Source: Flavobacteriales bacterium
Lineage (GTDB): Bacteria; Bacteroidota; Bacteroidia; Flavobacteriales_F; PHOS-HE28
DNA: 64,000 nt
Direction: 5' to 3'
NCBI GenBank assembly: GCA_016719225.1
Contig: JADKAN010000001.1
Location: forward strand, 744,001-808,000
The notes below the pieces were generated by a model. The model saw nothing but the letters and a program-made list of their open reading frames with translations. It was not told the origin of the DNA and searched no databases. This document shows, in pieces, positions 42,207-50,598 of the stretch. The translations under genes and the position numbers were made by a program. Within the stretch, counting starts at the first letter, position 1. Each line of letters begins with the position of its first letter.

Positions 42207-43501
42207 CGTCTACCGTGCCCGCCACCGGGCCTTCCTCCTCCTCCGGAGTTTCCGCCGCGCTGTCCGCCACCACCGGGCCCGCGGCGGTTTCCGTTGGAAC
42301 CGCTGCGTTTCACGCCTTCCGCCTTGTATTCGGGGCCGCTTCCGAATCCTTCGGGCAGGGGCATCTTGTTCACCGGATAGCCGATCAGGGCTTCGATCCT
42401 GCCGAACTCGCGCATGTCCTTTTCGGTAACGAACGTGATGGCCTGACCTTTCTTGGAGGCACGGGCCGTGCGGCCCACGCGGTGCACGTAATCCTCCGGG
42501 TCCTGGGGCACGTCGTAGTTGATGATCAGGTCGATATCATCGATGTCGATGCCACGGCTCACCACGTTGGTTGCCACCAGGATGCGGAGCTTGCGGTTGC
42601 GGAAGTCCAGCATCACTTGTTCACGCTCACCCTGCTCCAGATCGCTGTGCATGGGCTGCGCGTCGAAACCACGCTTGGCCAAGTGCCGAGCGAGGTTCTT
42701 CACCTCGATCTTCCGCCCGGCGAAAATGATGATGCTGGTAGCCTCGTTGGTCTTCAGGATCTGCTCCATCACCGGCGCTTTCTGGGGCTCATGCACCACG
42801 TAGGCTTCCTGCTTCACGCCTTCAGCGGGTTTGCTCAGCGCGATGCTGATCTCAATGGGATCATGCAGGATGTTCTTCGCCAGTTCGCGGATCGGAGGCG
42901 CCATGGTGGCACTGAACATCAACGTCTGTCTTTCTTTGGGCAGGAACTTGATGATGCGGTTGATGTCGTCGATGAAACCCATGTCCATCATCCGGTCCGC
43001 TTCGTCAAGGACGAGGAATTCAAGTCCTTCTATGGATACATAACCGAGGTTAAGATGGCTGAGCAGCTTGCCGGGCGTCGCCACGATAACCTCCGTACCA
43101 CCCGAAAGCGCTGCCTTCTGCTGATCGAAGGAAGCACCATCGCTCCCGCCGTATACGGGCATGGAAGTAATGGGGGTGAAGTAGGCGATGGCCTGCATCT
43201 GCTGGTCGATCTGTAAAGCCAATTCGCGCGTGGGGACTACGATGAGCGCGCGAACCGAACCTTCCACCCTGGGCTTGTAGCCGTAGATCACTTCAATGAG
43301 CGGAAGAAGGAATGCTGCGGTCTTTCCGGTACCGGTCTGGGCACAGGCGATGAGGTCACGCCCCTCAAGCGCGGCAGGTATGGCCTGTTGCTGGATCGGG
43401 GTAGGGGTGCGGATGCCCATGGCATCAAGGCCGTCCAGCAGGCCGGGGTCGAGGTTCAAAGAGCGGAAATCCGCAGGGGCTGTTGTCGTTTCCAAAATCA
43501 A
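42203..43501 (-). CDS. DEAD-box RNA helicase
   Basis: 432 residues. Motifs in order: Q motif (FRSLNLDPGLLDGL ... RTPTPIQQQAIPA), I (AQTGTGKT), Ia (VPTRELALQ), II (VLDEADRMMD), III (FSATMAPP), V/VI (NVVSRGIDI, YVHRVGRTARASKKG). The C-terminal tail is glycine- and arginine-rich, as in RhlE-type helicases of RNA turnover and ribosome assembly. No ATG occurs before the Q motif, so the start is TTG 43501 or TTG 43495. Confidence 0.92.
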   Translation of the reverse strand: MILETTTAPADFRSLNLDPGLLDGLDAMGIRTPTPIQQQAIPAALEGRDLIACAQTGTGKTAAFLLPLIEVIYGYKPRVEGSVRALIVVPTRELALQIDQQMQAIAYFTPITSMPVYGGSDGASFDQQKAALSGGTEVIVATPGKLLSHLNLGYVSIEGLEFLVLDEADRMMDMGFIDDINRIIKFLPKERQTLMFSATMAPPIRELAKNILHDPIEISIALSKPAEGVKQEAYVVHEPQKAPVMEQILKTNEATSIIIFAGRKIEVKNLARHLAKRGFDAQPMHSDLEQGEREQVMLDFRNRKLRILVATNVVSRGIDIDDIDLIINYDVPQDPEDYVHRVGRTARASKKGQAITFVTEKDMREFGRIEALIGYPVNKMPLPEGFGSGPEYKAEGVKRSGSNGNRRGPGGGGQRGGNSGGGGRPGGGHGRR

Positions 43502-43534
43502 TATGCAACGCAGGCCATTGGGGCAAGCGGGCCG

Positions 43535-43542
43535 CGAAAGTA
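43535..43542 (-). promoter_or_regulatory. -7 element for the DEAD-box gene
   Basis: Minus-strand TACTTTCG, a full TAnnTTYG match 33 nt upstream of the TTG start. Confidence 0.45.
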
Positions 43543-43692
43543 GGCACTGCAGCGGCGGCGCGGTCGTTGGGCTGAGTGGAAGGAATGGTGGAACTGCCTT
43601 GTCCTATGATCGTTGTCTTTCGTACAAGTTAAATTTTTCAGCATTCCTTAAGATGTGTATATTTCCCCCACAAACAACAGCAACCTTCCTAC

Positions 43693-46600
43693 ATGAACCC
43701 AAGACTACCCCTGCTGCGCCTGGCGCTTGGAGTCGTGCTGTCCCTGCCGGCCGTTGGCCTGATGGCACAATGCACGAATTCAAGCTCGTACCCGTCGAAC
43801 GCGATCGTGCCCGACCCGCTCGGCGCAGTTACGACCATCTCTACCTGCTCGTATCTGCAGGAGTATTCGACCGTGGGGTCCGTTATCTCCGGTGCGACCT
43901 ACCAGTTCACCTGTACCGGTAGTGCTTTCATAACTGTACGTTCGGGAACATACAATGGACCGGTGGTCGGTTCCGGTACAACGCCACTGGCGGTGACCAC
44001 AACCAGCACGGATAACCTATATGCGCATTGGAATACCAACGCGCAATGTGGAACGTCCACCGGTTGTCAGACCAGTACGGTACAACTTTTCCTGAACTGT
44101 GTACCCCCGGCAGCAACCGTGACGCCCGTGGATGATTGTGCCAACAACCAGTTCTCACTGGCTGTGAACGTGACAAGCGTTGGTGATGGCACCAGTGTGG
44201 ACCTCAACTATACCGTGAATGGTGGTGCAACGCAGACCCTCGCAGGTCAACCCGTGGGCAACTACAACCTGGGGCCTTTCACCGTGGGTAACATAGTAAA
44301 CCTTACCGTGGCCCACAGCAGCGACTCCGATTGCAACCTGAACTTCAACGGTCTGCAATCCTTGGGTACTTGCCCCTTCATTATTCAATGCGGCGGTGCC
44401 CCGTTGGATCAGGCTTATTGCTACACCAACAGCGATAACGAGGATTGGTTGTTCCAATCCAGCGACAACTCGGCGATCATATTGATCTTCTCGGCTGGAT
44501 CGATCGAGTCAGCATCTTGGGACCACCTCTACATCTATGATGGAGTGGATGCGTCCGGAACTTTATTGTACTCACATACGATGTTCCAGCAGGAGTTTCT
44601 GTCCGGTATCCAAGCCATAGGGACAACGGGCAGTCTCTATATGCAAATGAACACCGATTTCTCCGGTAGTTGTGCTGATGGTTCCCAATCCGAGTGGATC
44701 TGGCAGGTGGGTTGTTTGGATTGTACACCATCCGCTGCCACTTACACTGTAGTGACGGACTGCGATAACTTCCAGTACAGCGTGGATGTGAACGTGACCA
44801 CCCTCGGTAGCGACGCTACCTTGGACATCATCAATGATGGAGGTGCTCCCACCGTCACGGCCACCGCTACGGGTGTGTATACCGTAGGGCCTTTCACGGC
44901 TAACATCCCTGTGAACCTTACCCTGACCAACAGCGACAACAGCCTGTGCAACGTCCATTCAGGTGCATTGGTGAATCCGCTTTGCCCGTTGGACATTGTT
45001 TGCGGCGATCCTGCGGTGCAGGAGACTTTCTGCTACGTCAATAACGACGTCCACGCATGGCATTGGCATTCCACTACACCCGGCGTCGGTCTGGGTATCC
45101 ATTTTTCCTCGGGTACGATCCAAGGCAATTATGGTTTTCCATATGGTGAGTCCCTCCGGATCTATGATGGACCGGACAATTCATCCCCGTTGTTGTACGA
45201 GCAACTGGATTACAACACGATCGATCTGGCCGGGCTGCAGTTCATCTCCACCCAAGAGGACATCTACATGGAAATGACATCCGACGGATATGGCTCTTGC
45301 CAGGATGGAAGCACGACCCCATGGGCATGGGAAGTCAGTTGTGCTGACTGTTCCGCTCCCGTGGCCACGTTCGCGGTTGTAACCGATTGCGATGCTTACA
45401 ACTATACCGTTCAGGTGAACATTACCCAAATGGGCTCGGACAACGTGATCGATATCGTTAACGATGGTGGTAGCGCCACGGTCCAAGCATCAGCCATCGG
45501 TGTCTACTCAGTTGGCCCTTTCACAGCGGGCACTGTGGTGAATGTCACGTTGGTGAATTCGAACAGCCTTTGCAACGTGTATTCCGGTGCATTGGTGAAT
45601 CCTCTGTGTGCCCTGGATGTCGTTTGCGGAGATCCTCCAGTGGAAGAGACCTATTGCTATAGTAACTACGACGTACACGCATGGCATTGGCATTCAACCA
45701 CACCTCTCGTCGGTCTGGGCATCCATTTTACCTCCGGTACGATCGAGGGTAATTTCGGCTTCCCTTATGGAGAAACGCTTCGGATCTATGATGGACCGGA
45801 CAACACCTCACCGTTGCTGTACGACCAGATCGGCTACAATAACGTGGATCTGGCAGGCTTGCAATTCATTTCCACCCAAGAGGACATTTACATGGAAATG
45901 ACATCTGATGGTTACGGTTCTTGCCAAGACCAAAGCACCACGCCTTGGGCCTTTGAGGTGAGCTGTGCGGATTGCGCGGCACCTGCCGCAGCTTTCAGCA
46001 TAGTGACGGATTGCGCGGCCTTCACTTATACCGTGCAAGTGAACATTACAGCTATGGGCAGCGATGCCGTGGTCGACATCTTGAACGATGGCGGTGCACC
46101 TCCTGTTCCTGCGACTGCTGTCGGTACTTACACGGTGGGGCCATTCACTGCTGGAACCACGGTCAACCTCACTTTGGTGGATGACGCGAACAGCCTTTGC
46201 AACCTGTATTCCGGTCCGCTGGTGAACCCTCTGTGTCCCACGATCGTGAATTGTGGAGTTGACACCGTGCAGGAGATCTATTGCTACCCTGATTATGCCA
46301 ACAAATCCTGGCATTGGCAGTCTTCCGGTGGGCAGCCTCTTTACATGTTGTTCTCAGCAGGTACGATCGAGTCCACCTATTACGATCACCTGAAGATCTA
46401 TGATGGAGCTGACGAACTGGCTCCGTTGATATACGAGAATCTTGAACCTTACCCAGGGACGCAGCTTGCGGGATTGTTGCTCATCGCCTCCGGCGCTGAT
46501 CTGTACATGACCTTCACCTCTGACGGATCGGGAAGTTGCGGTGGCTTCGGTCAATCGCAGTGGGCTTGGGATGTGAGTTGCTTGGATTGTACCAATCCTG

Positions 46601-47466
46601 CCGCAACCTTCAGCGTGGTGCCGGATTGCCTGCACCATACCTACCAAGTGGCAGTGAACGTGACCAACACCGGTAGCGATCCCACAGTGCGCATCGCTAG
46701 CAGCATGGCGAATGATACCATCGCTAACGTGGGCATGGGTATCACACTGTCAGCACCCATACCAATGGACAGCACGGTAATGATCACCGTGCTGAACGAG
46801 ACCAACAACCTGTGCCGCATATTCAGTCAAGAGTTCAACTCGCCTTCCTCGGATTGTAACATACCGAGCTGTGAGGTGGTGAGCTACGAATACTGCTACA
46901 CGAATGCTGACACGGCGTGGTACACGTATGTCGGTACGTCCTCAACGGAACCACTGACAATTGATTTCATGTCCGGGCAGATGTTGTTGAACGATTACGT
47001 GCAGATCTTCGACGGTCCCAACCCGCAATCGCCGCTGCTGTATATCGGCAACAATGGAGGTAACATGGCCGGCGTATCCTTTCAGTCCACCAACCCGCAG
47101 CATATCATCACGCTCCGCATTGTGTCGGACGGGCAGTATTCCTGCGCAACGGGCGAGGCTACAGAGGTACTGAACTGGAAAGTGCTATGTGGGTATGTGG
47201 GTATCGGCGAACGCAGTACAACGTCCTTCTTGATGTACCCCAACCCGACCACAGGAATGGTGGACATGGTGCTTCCTACATCCGTGAAAGGTGCTGTGGA
47301 TGTACGCGTGATGGATATTGCTGGCCGCACCGTGCATCATGAAACGCTGAACGTGAATGCAGCTGGCAATACGCTGGACCTGCAGGGACTCCAAAGCGGC
47401 AACTACACCGTGATCATTACCACGGCGGACAATACCGGAGCGCAAAGGCTCCAGATCGTGCGCTAA
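43693..47466 (+). CDS. Giant CUB-repeat T9SS surface protein
   Basis: 1257 residues. Signal peptide to about residue 26 (LSLPAVGLMAQ). Then a ~100-residue N-terminal domain, and five units, each an Ig-like ~85-residue module followed by a CUB domain. CUB domains lie near 231-343, 436-553, 645-761, 854-966 and 1059-1170. Typical elements are IYDGPDNSSPLLYEQL, HAWHWHSTTP and YMEMTSDGYGSCQ. The C-terminus (about 1172-1257, FLMYPNPTTGMVDM ... LQSGNYTVIITT) is a T9SS type A sorting domain. CUB domains bind proteins or sugars, so it may be an adhesin; the ligand is unknown. Units 2 and 3 are much alike even in DNA. Confidence 0.9.
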   Translation: MNPRLPLLRLALGVVLSLPAVGLMAQCTNSSSYPSNAIVPDPLGAVTTISTCSYLQEYSTVGSVISGATYQFTCTGSAFITVRSGTYNGPVVGSGTTPLAVTTTSTDNLYAHWNTNAQCGTSTGCQTSTVQLFLNCVPPAATVTPVDDCANNQFSLAVNVTSVGDGTSVDLNYTVNGGATQTLAGQPVGNYNLGPFTVGNIVNLTVAHSSDSDCNLNFNGLQSLGTCPFIIQCGGAPLDQAYCYTNSDNEDWLFQSSDNSAIILIFSAGSIESASWDHLYIYDGVDASGTLLYSHTMFQQEFLSGIQAIGTTGSLYMQMNTDFSGSCADGSQSEWIWQVGCLDCTPSAATYTVVTDCDNFQYSVDVNVTTLGSDATLDIINDGGAPTVTATATGVYTVGPFTANIPVNLTLTNSDNSLCNVHSGALVNPLCPLDIVCGDPAVQETFCYVNNDVHAWHWHSTTPGVGLGIHFSSGTIQGNYGFPYGESLRIYDGPDNSSPLLYEQLDYNTIDLAGLQFISTQEDIYMEMTSDGYGSCQDGSTTPWAWEVSCADCSAPVATFAVVTDCDAYNYTVQVNITQMGSDNVIDIVNDGGSATVQASAIGVYSVGPFTAGTVVNVTLVNSNSLCNVYSGALVNPLCALDVVCGDPPVEETYCYSNYDVHAWHWHSTTPLVGLGIHFTSGTIEGNFGFPYGETLRIYDGPDNTSPLLYDQIGYNNVDLAGLQFISTQEDIYMEMTSDGYGSCQDQSTTPWAFEVSCADCAAPAAAFSIVTDCAAFTYTVQVNITAMGSDAVVDILNDGGAPPVPATAVGTYTVGPFTAGTTVNLTLVDDANSLCNLYSGPLVNPLCPTIVNCGVDTVQEIYCYPDYANKSWHWQSSGGQPLYMLFSAGTIESTYYDHLKIYDGADELAPLIYENLEPYPGTQLAGLLLIASGADLYMTFTSDGSGSCGGFGQSQWAWDVSCLDCTNPAATFSVVPDCLHHTYQVAVNVTNTGSDPTVRIASSMANDTIANVGMGITLSAPIPMDSTVMITVLNETNNLCRIFSQEFNSPSSDCNIPSCEVVSYEYCYTNADTAWYTYVGTSSTEPLTIDFMSGQMLLNDYVQIFDGPNPQSPLLYIGNNGGNMAGVSFQSTNPQHIITLRIVSDGQYSCATGEATEVLNWKVLCGYVGIGERSTTSFLMYPNPTTGMVDMVLPTSVKGAVDVRVMDIAGRTVHHETLNVNAAGNTLDLQGLQSGNYTVIITTADNTGAQRLQIVR
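44985..45990 (+). repeat. Tandem near-identical repeat units within the CUB gene
   Basis: CUB units 2 (about 44985-45350) and 3 (about 45600-45975) share long runs of identical bases, such as the stretch encoding ISTQEDIYMEMTSDGYGSCQ. The repeat period is about 615 bp. This indicates recent duplication or gene conversion and marks a site for copy-number change. Confidence 0.75.
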
Positions 47467-47788
47467 GGACATCACGCTCCCAAATGGAAATGCCCCCGCT
47501 GGTCGGGGGCATTTTCGTTTGGGTACCCGTTGCGAAGACCGTGACCTGCTTTGCGGATCGATGGATGAATGGGCAAACCGGGCCACCGGAGGTATAAGAT
47601 CAACGAGGGATCAAGAAGGTGGGATCGCATGGCATCCTGGTGCCGATCCGATCTTCAGCCCTGTAGCAGGAACAAGATGAGATGGTCCGCGAGGCCGCGG
47701 CAGAAAGCAGGCGCCAAGAAGCCTGCTTGTAGGATCGAACAGGGTAGCTGCCGGAACACCGCGCGAAGAAGTGCGCTCGCCACGGCAT
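47467..47788. other. Intergenic stretch after the CUB gene
   Basis: Apart from the terminator at 47488-47515, I see no gene. A 73-codon plus-strand frame and a 62-codon minus-strand frame overlap each other and lack family resemblance or start signals. Confidence 0.5.
47488..47515 (+). terminator. Intrinsic terminator after the CUB gene
   Basis: AAATGCCCCCG (47488-47498) pairs perfectly with CGGGGGCATTT (47504-47514), loop CTGGT, followed by TTCGTTT. The GCCCCCG core resembles the terminator at 4361. Confidence 0.85.
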
Positions 47789-47816
47789 AAAAAAACACGC
47801 GGCCGGGGCCGCGTGT
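47789..47816 (-). terminator. Intrinsic terminator after the META-domain gene
   Basis: On the minus strand, ACACGCGGCC pairs with GGCCGCGTGT (loop of two), then seven T. It begins 20 nt after the stop at 47837 and closes the dnaN-side transcript. Confidence 0.88.
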
Positions 47817-47836
47817 CAATGAATTGGAAATGAAGC

Positions 47837-48268
47837 TTACTTACCCTGCAAGCGGAGAACGGCCTGTTCTTGCCCTTGGCCCGAAAGCGTCAGTTTATCG
47901 CCCTTAACAGAGAAAGTGGAGGTGTTCCCCAACGCCTTCATGAAAGAACTCTCCAACGCATGCGTTTCCTCGCAATACATTTTGGTGGAGCCCATCATCG
48001 GGAATGAAATGGAATCACCGTGGATCGTGATGCCGCCCATCAAGCGGTTGCAACCGTTAAAGCCCGAGATACGCTCGATGGCGCTATCCACCTGTAGGTA
48101 GGGGGATTCCACGCCTTCGGGAAGCTTGTATTCTTGGCCTGCAATTGTCTGTAGCGTCCATTTTCCGGACGATATGCCCGCGTTCTCCGTATTCATGGAG
48201 CTCGCGCACTTGTTCGCGCTGAGGATGATACCGAAAGCGAGAATAGGAAGGGAAATACGGAGATTCAT
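47837..48268 (-). CDS. META/HslJ-domain protein
   Basis: 143 residues from the ATG at 48268, with a hydrophobic signal (SLPILAFGIILSANKCASS); the lipobox is poor because lysine precedes the cysteine. The META domain follows: GKWTLQTIAGQEYKLPEG, FNGCNRLMGGITIHG, SISFPMMGSTKMYCEE and KGDKLTLSGQ. HslJ-type proteins are exported and linked to heat or antibiotic stress; the role is not certain. It starts 29 nt after the dnaN stop, so it may be read from the same transcript. Confidence 0.85.
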   Translation of the reverse strand: MNLRISLPILAFGIILSANKCASSMNTENAGISSGKWTLQTIAGQEYKLPEGVESPYLQVDSAIERISGFNGCNRLMGGITIHGDSISFPMMGSTKMYCEETHALESSFMKALGNTSTFSVKGDKLTLSGQGQEQAVLRLQGK

Positions 48269-48297
48269 TGTATCCGGGATTTTCGGCTTCCGCCGGT

Positions 48298-49419
48298 TCA
48301 ATTGTTGAGCATCACGGGCATCACGAGCATCAGCACGTCCTCCCCGTGTTCACTGCCGCCACTAGGGAGCAGGATACCGGCACGGTTGGGTGCGCTCATT
48401 TCCATCACGATGTTCTCGCTGTCCAGGTTGGTAAGCATGTCCATGAGGAAACGGGAGTTGAACCCGATGGTCATGTCCTCGCCCTCGTAGCTGCAGGTGA
48501 GCTTCTCGTTGGCCTCGTTGGCGAAATCCAGATCCTCCGCACTGATGGCGAGCTGGCTGCCGGCGATGCTGAGCCGCACTTGGTGGGTGGTCTTGTTGCT
48601 GAACAGGGCCACGCGCCGGATGGAATTCAAGAAGCTCTGCCGGTCCATGGTGAGCTTGTTGGGATTCTGCTTGGGGATCACCGCTTCGTAGTTCGGGTAT
48701 TTGCCGTCAATGAGGCGACACACCAACCGGATATTGTCGAACGTGAAGGATGCATTGTTCTCATTGAATTCCACCGTTACGTCCGCGTTGGTGGCGGTCA
48801 AGGAATTCTTCAGGAGGTTGAGGGGCTTCTTGGGCACGATGAAACTGGCCGTGGCAGGCGAGCTCACGTCGGTGCGCGTGTAGCGTACGAGCTTGTGGGC
48901 ATCAGTGGCCACGAAGCGGACGGCCTCGTCCGATAGTTCGAAGAAGATACCGCTCATCACAGGCCGCAGATCGTCATTCCCCGTGGCGAAGATCGTTTTG
49001 TTGATCGCCGTGGCCAAGGTGCCCGCCGGCAAGGTGAACTTGGTGGGTTCCTCCAAAGCCGGGCTTTTCGGGAATTCGGTCCCGTTGAATCCGGTCATTT
49101 TGTAATTGCCTTGGTCGCTGCTCACTTCAATGCCGAAATGCTTCGGATCCACACTGAAGGTGAGTGGTTGTTCCGGGAAGGCTTTCAGCGTGTCCAACAA
49201 CAAGCGCGCTGGAATGGCCACGGATCCCTTATCCTTTGCTTCCACCGGCATGCTGGCGTTGATGGTGGTCTCCAGGTCGCTGGCCGTTATGGTGAGCTTC
49301 TTTCCGTCGATCTCGAAGAGGAAATTGTCCAGGATGGGCAACGTGTTGGAGCTGGTAAGCACGCCCTGAAGGCCTTGAAGTTGCTTGAGCAGTGCGCTGC
49401 TGGATACAATGAATTTCAT
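48298..49419 (-). CDS. dnaN: DNA polymerase III beta subunit (sliding clamp)
   Basis: 373 residues, the normal length of the three-domain clamp. The N-terminus MKFIVSSSALLKQLQ is the family start. The third domain ends with the partner-binding region GILLPSGGSEHGEDVLMLVMPVMLNN. It holds the polymerase on DNA. It follows DUF4340 by 135 bp with its own -7 element, so it is probably also transcribed independently of the gld genes. Confidence 0.96.
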   Translation of the reverse strand: MKFIVSSSALLKQLQGLQGVLTSSNTLPILDNFLFEIDGKKLTITASDLETTINASMPVEAKDKGSVAIPARLLLDTLKAFPEQPLTFSVDPKHFGIEVSSDQGNYKMTGFNGTEFPKSPALEEPTKFTLPAGTLATAINKTIFATGNDDLRPVMSGIFFELSDEAVRFVATDAHKLVRYTRTDVSSPATASFIVPKKPLNLLKNSLTATNADVTVEFNENNASFTFDNIRLVCRLIDGKYPNYEAVIPKQNPNKLTMDRQSFLNSIRRVALFSNKTTHQVRLSIAGSQLAISAEDLDFANEANEKLTCSYEGEDMTIGFNSRFLMDMLTNLDSENIVMEMSAPNRAGILLPSGGSEHGEDVLMLVMPVMLNN

Positions 49420-49485
49420 CGGTCGTTTCGGTGCTGGGGTCGTTTAATGCCGTTCCGCGATGAAGCCTTGTCGCCGCGGGGCGCG

Positions 49486-49493
49486 CAAATATA
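49486..49493 (-). promoter_or_regulatory. -7 element for dnaN
   Basis: Minus-strand TATATTTG, a perfect TAnnTTTG, 66 nt upstream of dnaN and in the gap after DUF4340. TTG on the minus strand at 49527-49529 is 33 nt upstream, too far for a standard -33. Confidence 0.5.
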
Positions 49494-49554
49494 TCCGCCA
49501 CGTTGCGCCCATCGTGTGATGGTTATCAACATTGGCGGGCCTTTTTCCACAGAT

Positions 49555-50598
49555 CTACCGGGGCTCCGAAGACCCGGAAAGGCCCTCCATCTGTCCCTTG
49601 CTGCGCAAGATCCTGTCGAACCAAAAACGCTGCACCACCACCAACGAAGTATCGTTGATCATCGCGTACATCCGGTCGCGGTCCTCGGTCAGCAGTTCCA
49701 GCACCATGTTGCGTTCCCCGGGGCGCGGGGCTTTTTTCCAGAACGGCACGCGTTGAACACCGCGGTCGCTCGTGACCGTAAGGATGTGTAGTGGTACCGA
49801 AGCCAGAACGGAATCCCGTGCTGCTTCTGGCAGGTCGCGCTCGATGGATTCATAGTTCCCTGTGCGAAGAGCTTGAAGTGCGTCGCGAACAAGCGCACTG
49901 TCCATGGGCAACGCAACGCCTTGCAGGTCCTGAAGGCCGAAGTGGCCGTTCGCCTTGGTGATCGTGAAACCTTGGTCAGGCTGTGACGGGTGCTCCACTT
50001 TTACGCTTTCCACCTTGGCCAGATCGGGGTAGCGGGTCACCACACTACTGCGCCAAGAGTCAAGGTCCGTGCTGAAACGGGTGTTCAACACACCGTTGAA
50101 GCCGGCCATGCCCATGGAGAACGGCACATCGCTCCGGCCCGTACCCGGTATTTCCAACACCATATAAGTGCCGAAATGGTCCTGGGTGCTTTGCCCCACC
50201 CACCAGATCTTGGCCGGCTTGTCCTTGCCTTGGTAGATCTCGACTTTGCGCGCGGTCCCGGCCATTACACGTAACACGTTCGCTTCGGCGCTTTTGGGCA
50301 CCGGGGCGCGCAGTTCCACGAGCTTAAAAGTGCGCAGCAAGAGTTCCACCTGGAACGTCTTCGCGGGTATCCCGTTCACAGTCCAACCGGGTTCGCCGGA
50401 AGGCAAAGTGGCGCGACGCAGGTCGGCTATGCCACCGTTCTTTTCCGCGATGTAGATACGGTCCACTGAAGCGGTATCCTGGATGGCAAAGTCGGTGAGC
50501 GGACCGGCCAACGTGTTGCCGGAATTGTTGCTCCAAAGCCAATAAGCCATGGCTCCCAGAACGACCAATGCGGCGAGGAGGACTTTCTTGTTCTTCAT
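49555..50598 (-). CDS. DUF4340 membrane-anchored protein
   Basis: 347 residues. One N-terminal helix (KVLLAALVVLGAMAYWLW) then a soluble periplasmic region: ADLRRATLPSGEPGWTVNGIPA, FQVELLLRTFKLVELRAPVP and later ILTVTSDRGVQRVPFWK, typical of DUF4340. It overlaps gldG by 4 nt (50595-50598). DUF4340 genes accompany GldG-like ABC auxiliary proteins in several phyla, so a complex with GldFG is likely. The individual role is unknown. Confidence 0.83.
   Translation of the reverse strand: MKNKKVLLAALVVLGAMAYWLWSNNSGNTLAGPLTDFAIQDTASVDRIYIAEKNGGIADLRRATLPSGEPGWTVNGIPAKTFQVELLLRTFKLVELRAPVPKSAEANVLRVMAGTARKVEIYQGKDKPAKIWWVGQSTQDHFGTYMVLEIPGTGRSDVPFSMGMAGFNGVLNTRFSTDLDSWRSSVVTRYPDLAKVESVKVEHPSQPDQGFTITKANGHFGLQDLQGVALPMDSALVRDALQALRTGNYESIERDLPEAARDSVLASVPLHILTVTSDRGVQRVPFWKKAPRPGERNMVLELLTEDRDRMYAMINDTSLVVVQRFWFDRILRSKGQMEGLSGSSEPR

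Noticed and set aside
42026..43216. 396-codon plus-strand open frame across the DEAD-box gene
   Set aside because: It is the antisense of a well-supported helicase gene and has no protein-family motif.
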